DNA of 64,000 bases. Source: an uncultured Methanomassiliicoccus sp. Its GTDB lineage: Archaea; Thermoplasmatota; Thermoplasmata; Methanomassiliicoccales; Methanomassiliicoccaceae. The translations under genes were made by a program, and so were the position numbers. The notes under the pieces are model-generated. The model saw nothing but the letters and a program-made list of their open reading frames with translations. It searched no databases and was not told where the DNA came from. The stretch is taken from assembly GCA_905203995.1 (NCBI GenBank), contig CAJKXZ010000001.1:124001-188000 (forward strand), in the 5' to 3' direction. Each line of letters starts with the position of its first letter. Within the stretch, counting starts at the first letter, position 1. Of this stretch, positions 53,627-62,878 are shown piece after piece.

Positions 53627-54391
53627 ATGCTTAATGTCACAGATATCCTCAATCTGGCTCAAAATTCTGAAGCCCGTATCGGTATTGGTGGAGGTGACAA
53701 AGCAGTGGCTAGTGCCGCGAAAGCACAAGCGCTGGGCTATGGACACGTTGAAGTCTATCAGGATGCAGAGAAACTAGTCGCCGATTTATTCACTGGCAAA
53801 ATCGATGCAGCAGTCCGCGGTGATATGCCGGCTAACACGGCCATGTCGGCAGTAAGGGAAATTTTTGGCCTTTCTAAAGTACTCCGGGCGGTGCTCATGC
53901 AACCCCTTTCGGGAAAATTGTTCCTGCTGGGTCCCGCTGGCATCGATGAAGGTTGGACAGTAGCAGAAAAAGTACAACTAGCAGCCTTAGGCGCCGATTT
54001 CTGGCGGAGATTGGGAATCGAGCCTGTTGTTGGTATCATGTCTGGTGGAAGATCCTCTGACTGTGGCCGAATGCCGGAAATCGATCAAAGTATCGATAAT
54101 GCCGAAGAAGCAGTAAGGCTAGCTGCCTTACAAGGTATCAAAGCAGAACATGTGCAGATTCTTATTGAAGATGCAGTTTCACATTGTGAAGTGATCATCG
54201 CTCCCGATGGCATCTCTGGTAACTTGATTTTCAGAACCCTGCATTTTCTAGGACACGGTACGGCACTGGGTGCACCGATCTTAAATCTTGACAAAATCTT
54301 TATCGACACTTCCCGAGCGAAGTTGGATTATTCTGAATCCATTGCTCTCGCTACGGCCCTCGCGGCCTCACAGACAAGGAACAGACGATAA
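53627..54391 (+). CDS. mtxX: MtxX, methanogenesis marker protein 4
   Basis: A 254-residue protein of a family found across methanogens, with a fold related to phosphate acyltransferases; its biochemical role is unsettled. Features: [22 protein letters not shown] near the N-terminus, [29 protein letters not shown] and [20 protein letters not shown] choose ATG 53627 (MLNVTDIL); TTG 53600 and ATG 53609 are open. It is the only methanogenesis-linked gene in the window. Confidence 0.85.
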   Translation: MLNVTDILNLAQNSEARIGIGGGDKAVASAAKAQALGYGHVEVYQDAEKLVADLFTGKIDAAVRGDMPANTAMSAVREIFGLSKVLRAVLMQPLSGKLFLLGPAGIDEGWTVAEKVQLAALGADFWRRLGIEPVVGIMSGGRSSDCGRMPEIDQSIDNAEEAVRLAALQGIKAEHVQILIEDAVSHCEVIIAPDGISGNLIFRTLHFLGHGTALGAPILNLDKIFIDTSRAKLDYSESIALATALAASQTRNRR

Positions 54392-54423
54392 GCTTCAATA
54401 TCTTGTTCGATCTCATGTAGAGC

Positions 54424-54897
54424 ATGCGCATAGAAATCGATGGAGAATATTCAGGCATTAAGTTTTCTGCATCTCATTTTATTCCTGGCCACTCCAAGTG
54501 TGGTCGCTTACACGGCCATTCTTACATCCTGCACCTTGTTTTGTGTGGCGAAAAGGGCGAAAAGGGCATGATCATGGATTTTGTCGATCTCAAAAAATGT
54601 TTACGTGAGATCGTTAACGAATTAGATCACAAGATTCTCCTGCCGAAAAACTCTCCTGAGTTGAAAATAACTGTTACTTCGGAAATAGAGGTGACTACCT
54701 GTTCAAAGCGCTATATTTTCCCCTTGGAGGATGTAAGCTTATTAGAAATCTCACAGACCAGCGCTGAAGAAATGGCGGAGATGATTCTCGGTATGCTGCT
54801 GGCAAAAATCGATTTTCCAGCCAATGTTGAATATGCTGAAATCGGCTTGGATGAAGAAAGAGGCCAAACCGCCTGGGCCGGCCGGAGGCTTCACTAA
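54424..54897 (+). CDS. queD: 6-carboxy-tetrahydropterin synthase-like QueD
   Basis: Tunnelling-fold enzyme of 7-deazaguanine synthesis, 157 residues. Zinc histidines and the catalytic Cys are in FSASHFIPGHSKCGRLHGHSY; the late LDEERGQTAWA region closes the pocket. It is joined to queC by an ATGA-type overlap and heads the queD-C-E operon, which provides preQ0 for archaeosine in tRNA. Confidence 0.9.
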   Translation: MRIEIDGEYSGIKFSASHFIPGHSKCGRLHGHSYILHLVLCGEKGEKGMIMDFVDLKKCLREIVNELDHKILLPKNSPELKITVTSEIEVTTCSKRYIFPLEDVSLLEISQTSAEEMAEMILGMLLAKIDFPANVEYAEIGLDEERGQTAWAGRRLH

Positions 54898-55580
54898 TGA
54901 AAAAAGCCGTTGTTCTTTTGTCGGGAGGCTTAGACTCTACCACGACTATGGCTTGTGCAGTTAATGACGGTTATGAAGTAATTGCACTAAGCGTCGTATA
55001 TGGTCAGAGGCATGTAAAGGAGATCGAATCGGCCAAGAAAGTAGCTGATTATTATCATGCCAAACATATTATTTTAGATATGGATATGAGTTTTCTACAC
55101 TCCAGTGCTTTAACCTCATTAGACCTTGATGTTCCTGCGCACGATTCCGCAGAGGAGTTAGTTGCGGACATTCCCGTAACTTATGTTCCAGCACGAAACA
55201 TCACTATGCTCAGTCTAGCTGCGGGACTCTGTGAGTCTGAAGGCGGTGAAGCAATTTACATCGGCGCTAATTCTGTAGATTATTCTGGTTATCCCGATTG
55301 CCGTGCTGAATTCTTTGAAGCTTTTCAGCGGGTTTTACAAGTGGGCACTAAATGCGGGGTAGAAGGTCAGGCTGTGAAGATTATGACTCCCATTCTCTCA
55401 ATGTCCAAAGCTGAGATTGTGCAGTTAGCAACCAAGCTGGGAGCACCGCTGCAATATACTTGGTCTTGCTACAATGGCGGTGAAAAAGCCTGTGGCCATT
55501 GTGATTCTTGTCTGCTGCGACTCAAAGGTTTCAAAGAAGCCGGCTTGAAAGATCCCATTGCTTATGAGGAATCAGCATGA
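54897..55580 (+). CDS. queC: 7-cyano-7-deazaguanine synthase
   Basis: ATP-dependent enzyme turning carboxy-deazaguanine into preQ0. The 227-residue protein has the PP-loop VVLLSGGLDSTTTM near the N-terminus and a zinc site at the end (CGHCDSCLLR, with an upstream Cys in SCYNG). It overlaps queD and queE by a few bases on each side. Confidence 0.95.
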   Translation: MKKAVVLLSGGLDSTTTMACAVNDGYEVIALSVVYGQRHVKEIESAKKVADYYHAKHIILDMDMSFLHSSALTSLDLDVPAHDSAEELVADIPVTYVPARNITMLSLAAGLCESEGGEAIYIGANSVDYSGYPDCRAEFFEAFQRVLQVGTKCGVEGQAVKIMTPILSMSKAEIVQLATKLGAPLQYTWSCYNGGEKACGHCDSCLLRLKGFKEAGLKDPIAYEESA

Positions 55581-56206
55581 AAGTCGCAGAAATTTTTCTC
55601 TCTCTGCAAGGTGAAGGCGTACTGATGGGTACACCTACCGTTTTTGTGAGATTCGTCGGCTGTAATTTGGACTGCGCTTGGTGTGATACTAATTATGCTA
55701 AAAGCGGCGGTGTTGAAATGACTGTTAACGAAATTCTTGATAAAATTGAGCATTTCAACACACCTTTTGTTTCTTTGACTGGTGGCGAACCCCTGCTGCA
55801 AGAGGACATTAATACACTGATTACCAGCCTTTTAGAGGAATCTTATCACATTACTCTTGAAACCAACGGCTCACTCGCTCTGAATGAACTCCCCGTCTCA
55901 GAGGAAATTATGATTTCGATGGATATGAAATGCCCCAGTTCGGGCATGACGCGGAGTGAGATGTATGATAATCTTTCCTTTTTATCTCCTCAGGATCAGC
56001 TGAAATTTGTCATTGCTGACCGGGTGGACTATCTTTTTGCTAAGAAAGTCCTGCGTGAAAATGATGTGAATTGTCCGGTAGTCATGACACCAGTCGGTGG
56101 ATTAGATCTAAAACCACTGGCGGAGTGGGTGCTGCAGGATTGTCTATTAGTAAGAGTCATGCCACAGATGCATAAATTGATCTGGGGCGATGCCCGGGGA
56201 GTATAA
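55577..56206 (+). CDS. queE: 7-carboxy-7-deazaguanine synthase
   Basis: Radical SAM enzyme, 209 residues. It starts with VAEIFLSLQGEG, the family signature, and has the cluster motif CNLDCAWC with the short VGC lead, and TGGEPLLQ. It makes the deazaguanine ring from QueD's product. The preceding gene overlaps it by 4 bp. Confidence 0.95.
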   Translation: MKVAEIFLSLQGEGVLMGTPTVFVRFVGCNLDCAWCDTNYAKSGGVEMTVNEILDKIEHFNTPFVSLTGGEPLLQEDINTLITSLLEESYHITLETNGSLALNELPVSEEIMISMDMKCPSSGMTRSEMYDNLSFLSPQDQLKFVIADRVDYLFAKKVLRENDVNCPVVMTPVGGLDLKPLAEWVLQDCLLVRVMPQMHKLIWGDARGV

Positions 56207-56221
56207 TCTCCCTCTTTTTTT
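56196..56221 (+). terminator. Terminator of the que operon
   Basis: GGGAG - TATAAT - CTCCC (56197-56212) then TCTTTTTTT. The queE TAA stop lies in the loop. Confidence 0.7.
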
Positions 56222-56269
56222 ATTACAAACAGCCTCCGTGTACTTTATTGCTCAAAATGACTATTCAAT

Positions 56270-56411
56270 AGTAATCTTAAAATAATGTTAGTTACCTCGC
56301 AGGCTTACCGAGGCCCTTAAATGTGGAATGCAATCAGAACTGAGTTGCTATTCTTGCGTTTGCATTACTGATAACATCACATTGTAGGGTAGATGCCGTG
56401 AGGCGTTTTTT
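56270..56411 (+). promoter_or_regulatory. leu operon leader with alternative hairpins
   Basis: A CTTAAAATA box (about 56276-56284) is followed by three hairpins. First, CCTCG/CGAGG (56295-56313). Second, AATGCAA/TTGCATT (56327-56333, 56360-56366), which loops out the leucine codons of the leader ORF. Third, AGATGCC-GTGA-GGCGTTT (56391-56408; two G-U pairs, GNRA loop), which hides the GAGG ribosome-binding site of leuA and runs into TTTTTT just before its ATG. The layout is that of an attenuator acting on transcription or translation. Confidence 0.5.
56321..56371 (+). CDS. Candidate leucine leader peptide (16 aa)
   Basis: ATG TGG ... TGA encodes MWNAIRTELLFLRLHY, with four leucines in residues 9-14 (codons TTG, CTA, TTG, TTG). 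A GAGG site stands 7 bp before the ATG. The stop is 40 bp before the leuA start. Bacterial leuL peptides have the same length class and leucine run. In a random 16-codon ORF four Leu of six would be uncommon, but the case rests on position and pattern only. Confidence 0.45.
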   Translation: MWNAIRTELLFLRLHY

Positions 56412-57998
56412 ATGAATGATTCCCATATAGATTCAAATTGCTGTCAAGGTTCGTTAGACAAAAAGAGAGTGTACACTAGTAAATTTAATGAGCTTTTCCT
56501 GTCTGATGAAATTCCTAAGCATGTAACTGTTTTTGATACAACGCTCAGGGATGGAGAACAGACACCAGGAGTCGCTCTTTCTTGTGCCGATAAAGTCCGC
56601 ATTGCCAAAGCCTTAGATGAACTGGGCGTGGATGTGATTGAAGTAGGTTTTCCGGCAGCTTCACAGGGTGAAAAGGATGCGGTAAAAGCGGTTATGGACC
56701 TTAGCCCAACTTCTAAAATCTGCGGCCTTGCTCGTTGTGTAAAAAGTGATGTCGACGCAGTTGCCGATAGCGGTCTTAACTATGTTCATACATTTATTGC
56801 TACTTCCGACTCGCATCTGAAATACAAACTGAAGATGACGCAGGAAACGGTACTGGAGAAAGCTGTTGCAACTATTGAATATGCTAAAGCAAGGGGTCTT
56901 GAAGTTGAATTCTCTTGTGAAGACGCTACCCGTACCAGTCTCGAATTTCTTAAGAAAATGCACATTGCGGTACAGGAAGCCGGCGTTGACCGTATTAATG
57001 TTCCAGACACCGTTGGAACAATTTCGCCGACAGCCATGGAATACCTGATCCGTGAGCTTAAAACAGTTACTAAAGTGCCGATTTCTGTTCACTGTCACGA
57101 TGATTTTGGTATGGCTGTGGCCAACACCCTTTCGGCGGTAAGGGGGGGAGCTGAACAGATCCACGCAACAATCAACGGCCTGGGAGAAAGGGCCGGTAAC
57201 GCTTCTTTAGAAGAAGCCGTGCTGGCTTTAATGGCTTTTTATAATGTTGAAACTTCCATTAATACAAAAATGATTGGACCTACCTCGAAACTGGTAAGCC
57301 GCTTATTTGGCTACGAGATCCCGCCTAACAAAGCCATCGTCGGCAAAAACGCCTTTGCCCATGAATCTGGCATCCATGTACACGGCGTTCTCAGCGATCC
57401 TTCAACCTACGAGGCGTTTGGTCCAGAGTTAGTCGGTGTGGAGCGTAACATCGTCCTCGGAAAACACTCCGGTGCTCATTCAATTAAAGAAAAACTGCAT
57501 GAGTATGGCATTGAGCTGGATGATGAACAGATCGCCCAGATTGTTGAAAAAATAAAAGATCTGGCGGATAATGGTAAAGAGATTGATGATGCAGAACTGG
57601 TAGTCTTAGCTACTCACCTTGCTGAACAGCGTCAATCTAAACATATTAATCTAGATGAATTTGCTGTATTTACAGGAATAAGAACAACGCCGACTGCTGT
57701 TGTTACACTAGACATTAACGGTGAGAAGAAGACCGGCACCTCAATTGGTATTGGGCCAGTAGACGCCGCTATCAACGCTATCAAAACCGTTATGGGTAAT
57801 GTCTTTACCCTTGAAGAGTATCGCTTAAATGCGATCACCGGTGGTAGTGACTCTCTATGCGAAGTAATGGTCAAGATCGGTAAGAAGGGTGAAGGAAAGG
57901 CGATTTCCGTAGGTAAAGGCGTTGGCTCGGACATTGTCCAAACCAGTGTAGACGCGACCATGGAAGCGCTCGATCGTTTATATTCAAGACTGGAGTGA
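56412..57998 (+). CDS. leuA: 2-isopropylmalate synthase family protein
   Basis: First enzyme of leucine synthesis, acetyl-CoA plus 2-oxoisovalerate; citramalate synthase is the alternative. The 528-residue protein has a DRE-TIM catalytic barrel ([42 protein letters not shown]), a [13 protein letters not shown] subdomain, and a C-terminal LeuA allosteric domain (residues about 410-528) where leucine or isoleucine feedback would act. It is followed in order by leuC, leuD and leuB-type genes. Confidence 0.88.
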   Translation: MNDSHIDSNCCQGSLDKKRVYTSKFNELFLSDEIPKHVTVFDTTLRDGEQTPGVALSCADKVRIAKALDELGVDVIEVGFPAASQGEKDAVKAVMDLSPTSKICGLARCVKSDVDAVADSGLNYVHTFIATSDSHLKYKLKMTQETVLEKAVATIEYAKARGLEVEFSCEDATRTSLEFLKKMHIAVQEAGVDRINVPDTVGTISPTAMEYLIRELKTVTKVPISVHCHDDFGMAVANTLSAVRGGAEQIHATINGLGERAGNASLEEAVLALMAFYNVETSINTKMIGPTSKLVSRLFGYEIPPNKAIVGKNAFAHESGIHVHGVLSDPSTYEAFGPELVGVERNIVLGKHSGAHSIKEKLHEYGIELDDEQIAQIVEKIKDLADNGKEIDDAELVVLATHLAEQRQSKHINLDEFAVFTGIRTTPTAVVTLDINGEKKTGTSIGIGPVDAAINAIKTVMGNVFTLEEYRLNAITGGSDSLCEVMVKIGKKGEGKAISVGKGVGSDIVQTSVDATMEALDRLYSRLE

Positions 57999-58005
57999 AG
58001 ATATA

Positions 58006-59247
58006 ATGGTAAATGCAAAAACAATTGCTGAAAAAATAATGTCCACGAAAGCGGGTGTTGATGCCAGTGCAGGACAGATCGTTGAAGCCGAAATTGATTA
58101 TGTGATGGCCAACGATGTGACAGCACCGATCGCCTTCCGGGAATTTGAAGCGCTGGGAAGAGAGCCAGTACGTGACAAAATTGTCTTAATTCCTGATCAT
58201 TTTGTACCTAACAAAGATATTGCCTCGGCTGAACAAGCTGCTGAAATGAGGCGCTTTGTTAAAAAATACAATCTTAAAAATTATTTTGAAGTTGGACGAG
58301 GCGGCGTATGCCACCAAGTGATGGTGGATAAAGGTTTTGCCGCTCCCGGTCGACTGATCGTCGGTGCTGATTCTCATACCTGCACATATGGTGGTTTAAA
58401 CGCCTTTTCGACCGGTATTGGCAGCACTGAAGCAGCTGCTTGTTTTGCGGAAGGACGTCTTTGGTTTAAAGTGCCGGAATCTATCAAGGTAAAATTGGCA
58501 GGAAAGTTTCAGAATTATGTTTCTGGCAAAGATCTGATTCTCAAGATCATTGCAGACATTGGTGTGGATGGTGCTAATTACAAAGCCTTTGAGTTTGCCG
58601 GTGATGTAAAAAACGTCACGGTATCAGATCGGCTTGCGGTAAGTAATATGGCTATTGAAGCCGGGGGAAAAGCAGGTATCTTCCCTTGTGATGAACTTAC
58701 CGAACAATATCTGGCAGGAAGAGTACGTGGAACCTACACACCAGTTTCTCCAGATGCCGAAGCACAATATTGTAAAGAATTAGAATATAATCTTGCTGAC
58801 TTAGATTATATGGTTGCTTTTCCTCATTTACCAGAAAATGGTAAAAATGCCCGCGAAGTAGACGTACCTATTGATCAAGCCTTTTTAGGCTCATGCACTA
58901 ATGGCCGTATTGAAGATCTCCGGACTGCCGCCCAGATCATCAAAGGCCAGAAGGTCCATCCTGATGTGAGAATGATTGTCGTTCCGGCATCGACAGAAAT
59001 TTACAACCAAGCTATGGATGAAGGCCTATTAAGAATCTTCAGCGAAGCCGGTGCCTTTGTTTCAGGCCCTACTTGTGCAGCCTGTCTTGGTGGACACATG
59101 GGTGTTTTAGCAGCTGGTGAAAAATGTGTCTCCAGTACTAATCGTAACTTTATTGGCCGCATGGGCGACAAGGATTCGGAAGTCTATCTCGCCGGACCAG
59201 CTGTCGTCGCGGCAAGCGCAATTGCGGGTAAAATCGCGGTACCCTGA
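58006..59247 (+). CDS. leuC: 3-isopropylmalate dehydratase, large subunit
   Basis: Aconitase-type enzyme, 413 residues. Cluster cysteines lie in GSCTNGRIEDL and GPTCAACLGGHMG; VGADSHTCTYGGLNAF is the substrate-side motif. It pairs with leuD, 9 bp downstream. The archaeal LeuC/HacA family can also serve homoaconitase or citraconate steps, so specificity rests on the operon. Confidence 0.93.
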   Translation: MVNAKTIAEKIMSTKAGVDASAGQIVEAEIDYVMANDVTAPIAFREFEALGREPVRDKIVLIPDHFVPNKDIASAEQAAEMRRFVKKYNLKNYFEVGRGGVCHQVMVDKGFAAPGRLIVGADSHTCTYGGLNAFSTGIGSTEAAACFAEGRLWFKVPESIKVKLAGKFQNYVSGKDLILKIIADIGVDGANYKAFEFAGDVKNVTVSDRLAVSNMAIEAGGKAGIFPCDELTEQYLAGRVRGTYTPVSPDAEAQYCKELEYNLADLDYMVAFPHLPENGKNAREVDVPIDQAFLGSCTNGRIEDLRTAAQIIKGQKVHPDVRMIVVPASTEIYNQAMDEGLLRIFSEAGAFVSGPTCAACLGGHMGVLAAGEKCVSSTNRNFIGRMGDKDSEVYLAGPAVVAASAIAGKIAVP

Positions 59248-59256
59248 GGTGATGAC

Positions 59257-59739
59257 ATGAAGACAATTAAAGGAAAAGTATGGAAATTTGGAGATCACGT
59301 TGATACCGATCAGATTATTCCCGCAGAAAGACTTACTAGTCAGAATAATGATAAATTAGGAACTTTCCTCTTTGAAAAAGTAAGGCCAGGTTTCCCTGAA
59401 TTGGTTTCGCAAGGGGACATCATTGTCGCTGGTAAGAATTTTGGCTGTGGATCATCCCGTGAACACGCACCGCGTTCGTTGCTGCAGGCCGGCATCGTTT
59501 GTGTCGTTGCCGAAAGTTTTGCGAGAATCTTCTATCGCAACTCAATAAATATCGGTTTAATTCTGATTGAATGTAAAATTGAAGCCAATGAAGGAGACAT
59601 TCTTTCAGTTGATGTCGATAAGGGGACAATCATCAATGAAACAAGTGGCCAGTCTTGGTCCTTCCCTGAGTATCCGCCTTATATCAAAGAACTGATTGCT
59701 TCTGGTGGCTTGATGGCGAGATTAAAAGGAGGAAAGTAA
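59257..59739 (+). CDS. leuD: 3-isopropylmalate dehydratase, small subunit
   Basis: A 160-residue swivel-domain subunit: VWKFGDHVDTDQIIPAERL at the N-terminus and NFGCGSSREHAP, the conserved substrate-specificity region. Its stop TAA abuts the TTG start of the next gene, with an AAAAGGAGG site inside its end. Confidence 0.94.
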   Translation: MKTIKGKVWKFGDHVDTDQIIPAERLTSQNNDKLGTFLFEKVRPGFPELVSQGDIIVAGKNFGCGSSREHAPRSLLQAGIVCVVAESFARIFYRNSINIGLILIECKIEANEGDILSVDVDKGTIINETSGQSWSFPEYPPYIKELIASGGLMARLKGGK

Positions 59740-60852
59740 TTGTATAAAATTGCGGTAGTTCCTGGTGATGGTATTGGCCAGGAAGTAGTAGCGGAAGGAG
59801 TCAAAGTTCTCAAGGCTTTACAAGAAGTGACTGATATTTCCTTCACTCTTGATTATCGGGACATTGGTTCTGAAAGATATCTCCGCACGGGGGAGCTCCT
59901 TACTGAAGAGGATGTAAAATTCCTCAAGGACCATGATGCTATTTACTTCGGGGCTATCGGCGATCCCCGGGTCGCTCCGGGGATTCTGGAAAAAGGCATT
60001 TTAATCTCCATGCGTACTTTATTCGATCAGTATGTCAACATGCGGCCTTCCAAAGCCTGGCACCCTTATACGCCCTTAAAGGATGAGAAAGATTTCGACA
60101 TTCTCTTTTTGCGAGAAAATACGGAAGACTTCTACATGGGCGCCGGCGGTAAAACGCAGAGCGGTGGAAACGTCTCGATGAAACTCAAGCGTGAATTGTA
60201 CGAAGCCCAACTTAATCTCCAAATCGATGCTACGCCGGCTAATGAATTTGCTTTTGAGATTGGGATGATGTCGAGGCAGGGAATTGAGCGTTTTGCTGAT
60301 TATTGCTGCCGCACTGCTAAAGATCTGGGTAAAACTAAAGTGACTGCTGTCGACAAAGCTAATGTTTGTACTTCTCTTTATGGCATGTGGCGGGAGATCT
60401 TTAAGCAGAAAGCAGATGAATATGGCTTGGCTCTTGAGCACATGTATGTTGATGCGATGGCAATGGCACTCGTCCGCTCTCCTGAAAAATTCGGAGTTGT
60501 TGCTTGTCCCAATATGTTCGGTGATATCCTTACTGACATCGGTGCCGAAATTATGGGCGGCTTAGGTGTTGCAGCGTCTGGTAATATTTCTCCGGGCGGT
60601 GTTTCTATGTTTGAACCAGTACATGGCTCAGCACCAGATATTGCCGGCCAGGGCAAAGCAAATCCAATTGCTGCAATTCTCGCTGGAAAACTGATGATCG
60701 ATAATTTTGGTCAGCGCGATGTCGGTCTTCTAATTGAACAAGCTGTGCGCAAAGCCATGGACGAAAAAGAAGTAACTGCCGATATGGGCGGCCGGCTCAG
60801 TACAAAAGAAACCGGCGATGCCATCGTTAAAAATATTTTAGCAAGTAAGTAA
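59740..60852 (+). CDS. leuB: 3-isopropylmalate dehydrogenase family protein
   Basis: NAD-dependent oxidative decarboxylase, 370 residues. IAVVPGDGIGQEV opens the chain; RENTEDFYMG is the substrate region; TAVDKANV carries the catalytic Lys; NMFGDILTDIGAEIMGGLG has the metal Asp residues; and the cofactor loop is EPVHGSAPDIAGQGKANP. The TTG start directly follows the leuD stop. The isocitrate, isopropylmalate, homoisocitrate and tartrate dehydrogenases share this fold; context favours isopropylmalate. Confidence 0.88.
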   Translation: MYKIAVVPGDGIGQEVVAEGVKVLKALQEVTDISFTLDYRDIGSERYLRTGELLTEEDVKFLKDHDAIYFGAIGDPRVAPGILEKGILISMRTLFDQYVNMRPSKAWHPYTPLKDEKDFDILFLRENTEDFYMGAGGKTQSGGNVSMKLKRELYEAQLNLQIDATPANEFAFEIGMMSRQGIERFADYCCRTAKDLGKTKVTAVDKANVCTSLYGMWREIFKQKADEYGLALEHMYVDAMAMALVRSPEKFGVVACPNMFGDILTDIGAEIMGGLGVAASGNISPGGVSMFEPVHGSAPDIAGQGKANPIAAILAGKLMIDNFGQRDVGLLIEQAVRKAMDEKEVTADMGGRLSTKETGDAIVKNILASK

Positions 60853-60882
60853 AGTTGGACTAACCAACTTTACTTCTATTTT
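60847..60882. terminator. 12-bp-stem bidirectional terminator
   Basis: A perfect 12-bp stem AAGTAAAGTTGG - ACTAA - CCAACTTTACTT (60847-60875), then CTATTTTTC. The leuB stop TAA is in the 5' arm. It separates the leu operon from a convergent zinc-ribbon gene. Confidence 0.8.
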
Positions 60883-61092
60883 TCAACCAATCAAAAAGTC
60901 AAGAATGTTCATGCCTAACGTAGTATCTCGTTTGTATAGTTCGGTGTAGCCGCATTCTTTACAGCTGATAGTAATGAACTTTTTTGATTGGATGTCAAAA
61001 ATCTTTGTAAAAGTGTCGCCAGTAGCTTGAAATTGATCATGAATAAATGACTGGCAGCCGCATTTGGGGCATATATACTGTCTTTTTTCCAT
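60883..61092 (-). CDS. Small zinc-ribbon protein
   Basis: A 69-residue protein of a nucleic-acid-binding zinc-ribbon family: YICPKCGCQSF, then FTKIFDIQSKKFITISCKECGYTELYK and a hydrophobic end (MNILDFLIG). I start at ATG 61092 because a GGTGATT site precedes it; the frame extends 84 bp further without support. The function is unknown. It stands convergent to leuB and divergent to the SPFH cluster. Confidence 0.75.
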   Translation of the reverse strand: MEKRQYICPKCGCQSFIHDQFQATGDTFTKIFDIQSKKFITISCKECGYTELYKRDTTLGMNILDFLIG

Positions 61093-61210
61093 ATTAATCA
61101 CCTGATCCTGTAATAACTTATTATCTAAAATTATGTTCGTCATTACTTCCAGTTTTGAATCCGTGAGGCAACACAATTAAGTTCATAATCGTATGAGGGA
61201 ATGATCTAAA

Positions 61211-61747
61211 ATGTCTGACATTCGTGAGCGAATTGAAGAGGACCGAGGCTGGCTGAAAAAGATTCAGATGCTCGTCCCTGGTTTCAGAGGATACCGTATC
61301 AAAGAAGACATCCGTGATGCAGACCGGATGCTGCGTGATCAGCTGGTAGATAAGCTTGTTCTTCTTCGTGAAGACTTAGAAAATCTTCGACGGACAATGC
61401 CTATAAAATTCAACTCCAAAGAACCGGAACAGATTGGAAGTTTGATTAATCAGTATAAAACATTGGAGTCTTTAATCAGCCACGCTGCTTTCGGCTACTC
61501 GGGGATAGCAGCAGACATTGCCATCAAAGAAGCTGAGCTGGATCGCTTATACGAGTATGATTTCAGAATGTTTGAAGATCTTGATATTCTCAAGGATGCC
61601 AATGGCCGCGTAAAAACTACAACCTTATCTGGTGATTCACTCTCGGCGATGAATGAAATCATGAATTTGAGAGATTCCTTAAACAACTTTGAAGCAGATT
61701 TCAAAAAGCGGCTTGACGTCATTCAAGACACAGTGGTGAGTGCATGA
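61211..61747 (+). CDS. Helical coiled-coil protein at the head of the SPFH cluster
   Basis: Not recognised as a family. The 178-residue protein is almost all helix: a basic start (RGWLKKIQMLVPGFRGYRIKEDIRDADRMLRD) then long coiled-coil stretches (VDKLVLLREDLENLRRTM, LRDSLNNFEADFKKRLDVIQD). It overlaps the SPFH gene by 4 bp, so the two are co-translated and are likely partners at a membrane platform. Confidence 0.7.
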   Translation: MSDIRERIEEDRGWLKKIQMLVPGFRGYRIKEDIRDADRMLRDQLVDKLVLLREDLENLRRTMPIKFNSKEPEQIGSLINQYKTLESLISHAAFGYSGIAADIAIKEAELDRLYEYDFRMFEDLDILKDANGRVKTTTLSGDSLSAMNEIMNLRDSLNNFEADFKKRLDVIQDTVVSA

Positions 61748-62874
61748 GCTTAATTGGTGCAGAAACAATTGCCTGGGACGACTCCCAAAAACGCCGTAAT
61801 ATCATGTATCGGGTTCCAAAAAATATCCGCTACAATGATAACATTGTTGTCAGAGAAGATGAAATTGCTGTTTTCTACCGGGACGGCAAAGCTCTGGCTT
61901 ATTTCGATCGACCCGATCGTTATGCGCTCACCACCACCAATATTCCGATTGTCGCAAAAGTGGTGGAAGCACTTTCTGGTGTCAAACAAGAGGCAGAAGT
62001 TGTTTACCTGCAGAAACGTGTTTTGGATGGTAAATTTGGCTCCAAGCAACCTTATCAATTTCGCGATGCAGAGTTTGGTATGGTCAATTTACGACTTTTT
62101 GGTGAATTTAGATATAAAGTCGCCGACCCTGAAAACTTTGTAAATCAATTTGTCGGAACATTTAATTATTCAACTTCTGCAGAAGTTGAAGAGCGGATTA
62201 AAGATCAGATCGTGGTTTTGATTTATGCCGTATTGGGCGACTTAAAAAATCAGGGGATGGGTGTTGCTGACATCGCTTCTTCTTTATTGAATATCGAACA
62301 GGCAGTGTTAGCAAAATCTGAAGATCATTTTGGTTTATACGGCATTAGCATCGATAAAGTTTCAGGACTGTACATTTCACTTCCTGAGGAAGTGCAAAAA
62401 GCCGTTGACACTCGCTCCTCAATGCAGATTCTGGGAACTGACTATATGGGCTATCAGACTGGTCATGCGATGCGTGAAGCCGCTTCTAATCCTGCAGGCG
62501 GTGCTGCCGGTGCAGGTGTAGGAGTAGGTGCTGGTTTTGGTATGGGTTATATGATGATCGACCAAATGAAGCAGGCTCAGCAACCAGCACAGCAACCACA
62601 GCAAACACCGCCGCCGGCTGCTCCGACTGTTCAACCCACTACAACCTGTGCTGCGTGCAAGTCTGTTATACCGCTGAATACCAAGTTCTGTCCTGAATGC
62701 GGAGCTAAAATCGAAACTGCTAAAAAATGTCCGAAATGCTCATCAGAAGTGCCTGCTGGAGCAAAGTTCTGCCCGGAGTGCGGGACCCCTATGACACCTT
62801 CTAAATGTGCCTGCGGAGCAACTTTGACTGCCGGAGCAAAATTCTGCCCGGAATGTGGAAAGCCTGTGCAGTGA
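61744..62874 (+). CDS. SPFH-domain protein with double zinc ribbon
   Basis: A 376-residue protein of the virion-core-like/SPFH group. Residues about 15-235 are an SPFH (band-7) fold: IMYRVPKNIRYNDNIVVREDEIAVFYRDGK, NLRLFGEFRYKVADPENFVNQFVG and GISIDKVSGLYISLPEEVQKAVD. A Gly/Ala-rich segment and a Gln/Pro-rich linker (about 240-295) lead to three zinc-ribbon pairs at the C-terminus (CAAC/CPEC, CPKC/CPEC, CACG/CPEC). SPFH proteins form membrane microdomain scaffolds. Confidence 0.87.
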   Translation: MSLIGAETIAWDDSQKRRNIMYRVPKNIRYNDNIVVREDEIAVFYRDGKALAYFDRPDRYALTTTNIPIVAKVVEALSGVKQEAEVVYLQKRVLDGKFGSKQPYQFRDAEFGMVNLRLFGEFRYKVADPENFVNQFVGTFNYSTSAEVEERIKDQIVVLIYAVLGDLKNQGMGVADIASSLLNIEQAVLAKSEDHFGLYGISIDKVSGLYISLPEEVQKAVDTRSSMQILGTDYMGYQTGHAMREAASNPAGGAAGAGVGVGAGFGMGYMMIDQMKQAQQPAQQPQQTPPPAAPTVQPTTTCAACKSVIPLNTKFCPECGAKIETAKKCPKCSSEVPAGAKFCPECGTPMTPSKCACGATLTAGAKFCPECGKPVQ

Positions 62875-62878
62875 GTAC

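Noticed and set aside
56661..57164. 167-aa open frame on the minus strand within leuA
   Set aside because: It is antisense to a conserved catalytic domain, low in recognisable motifs, and has no ribosome-binding site; a shadow of leuA codon use.
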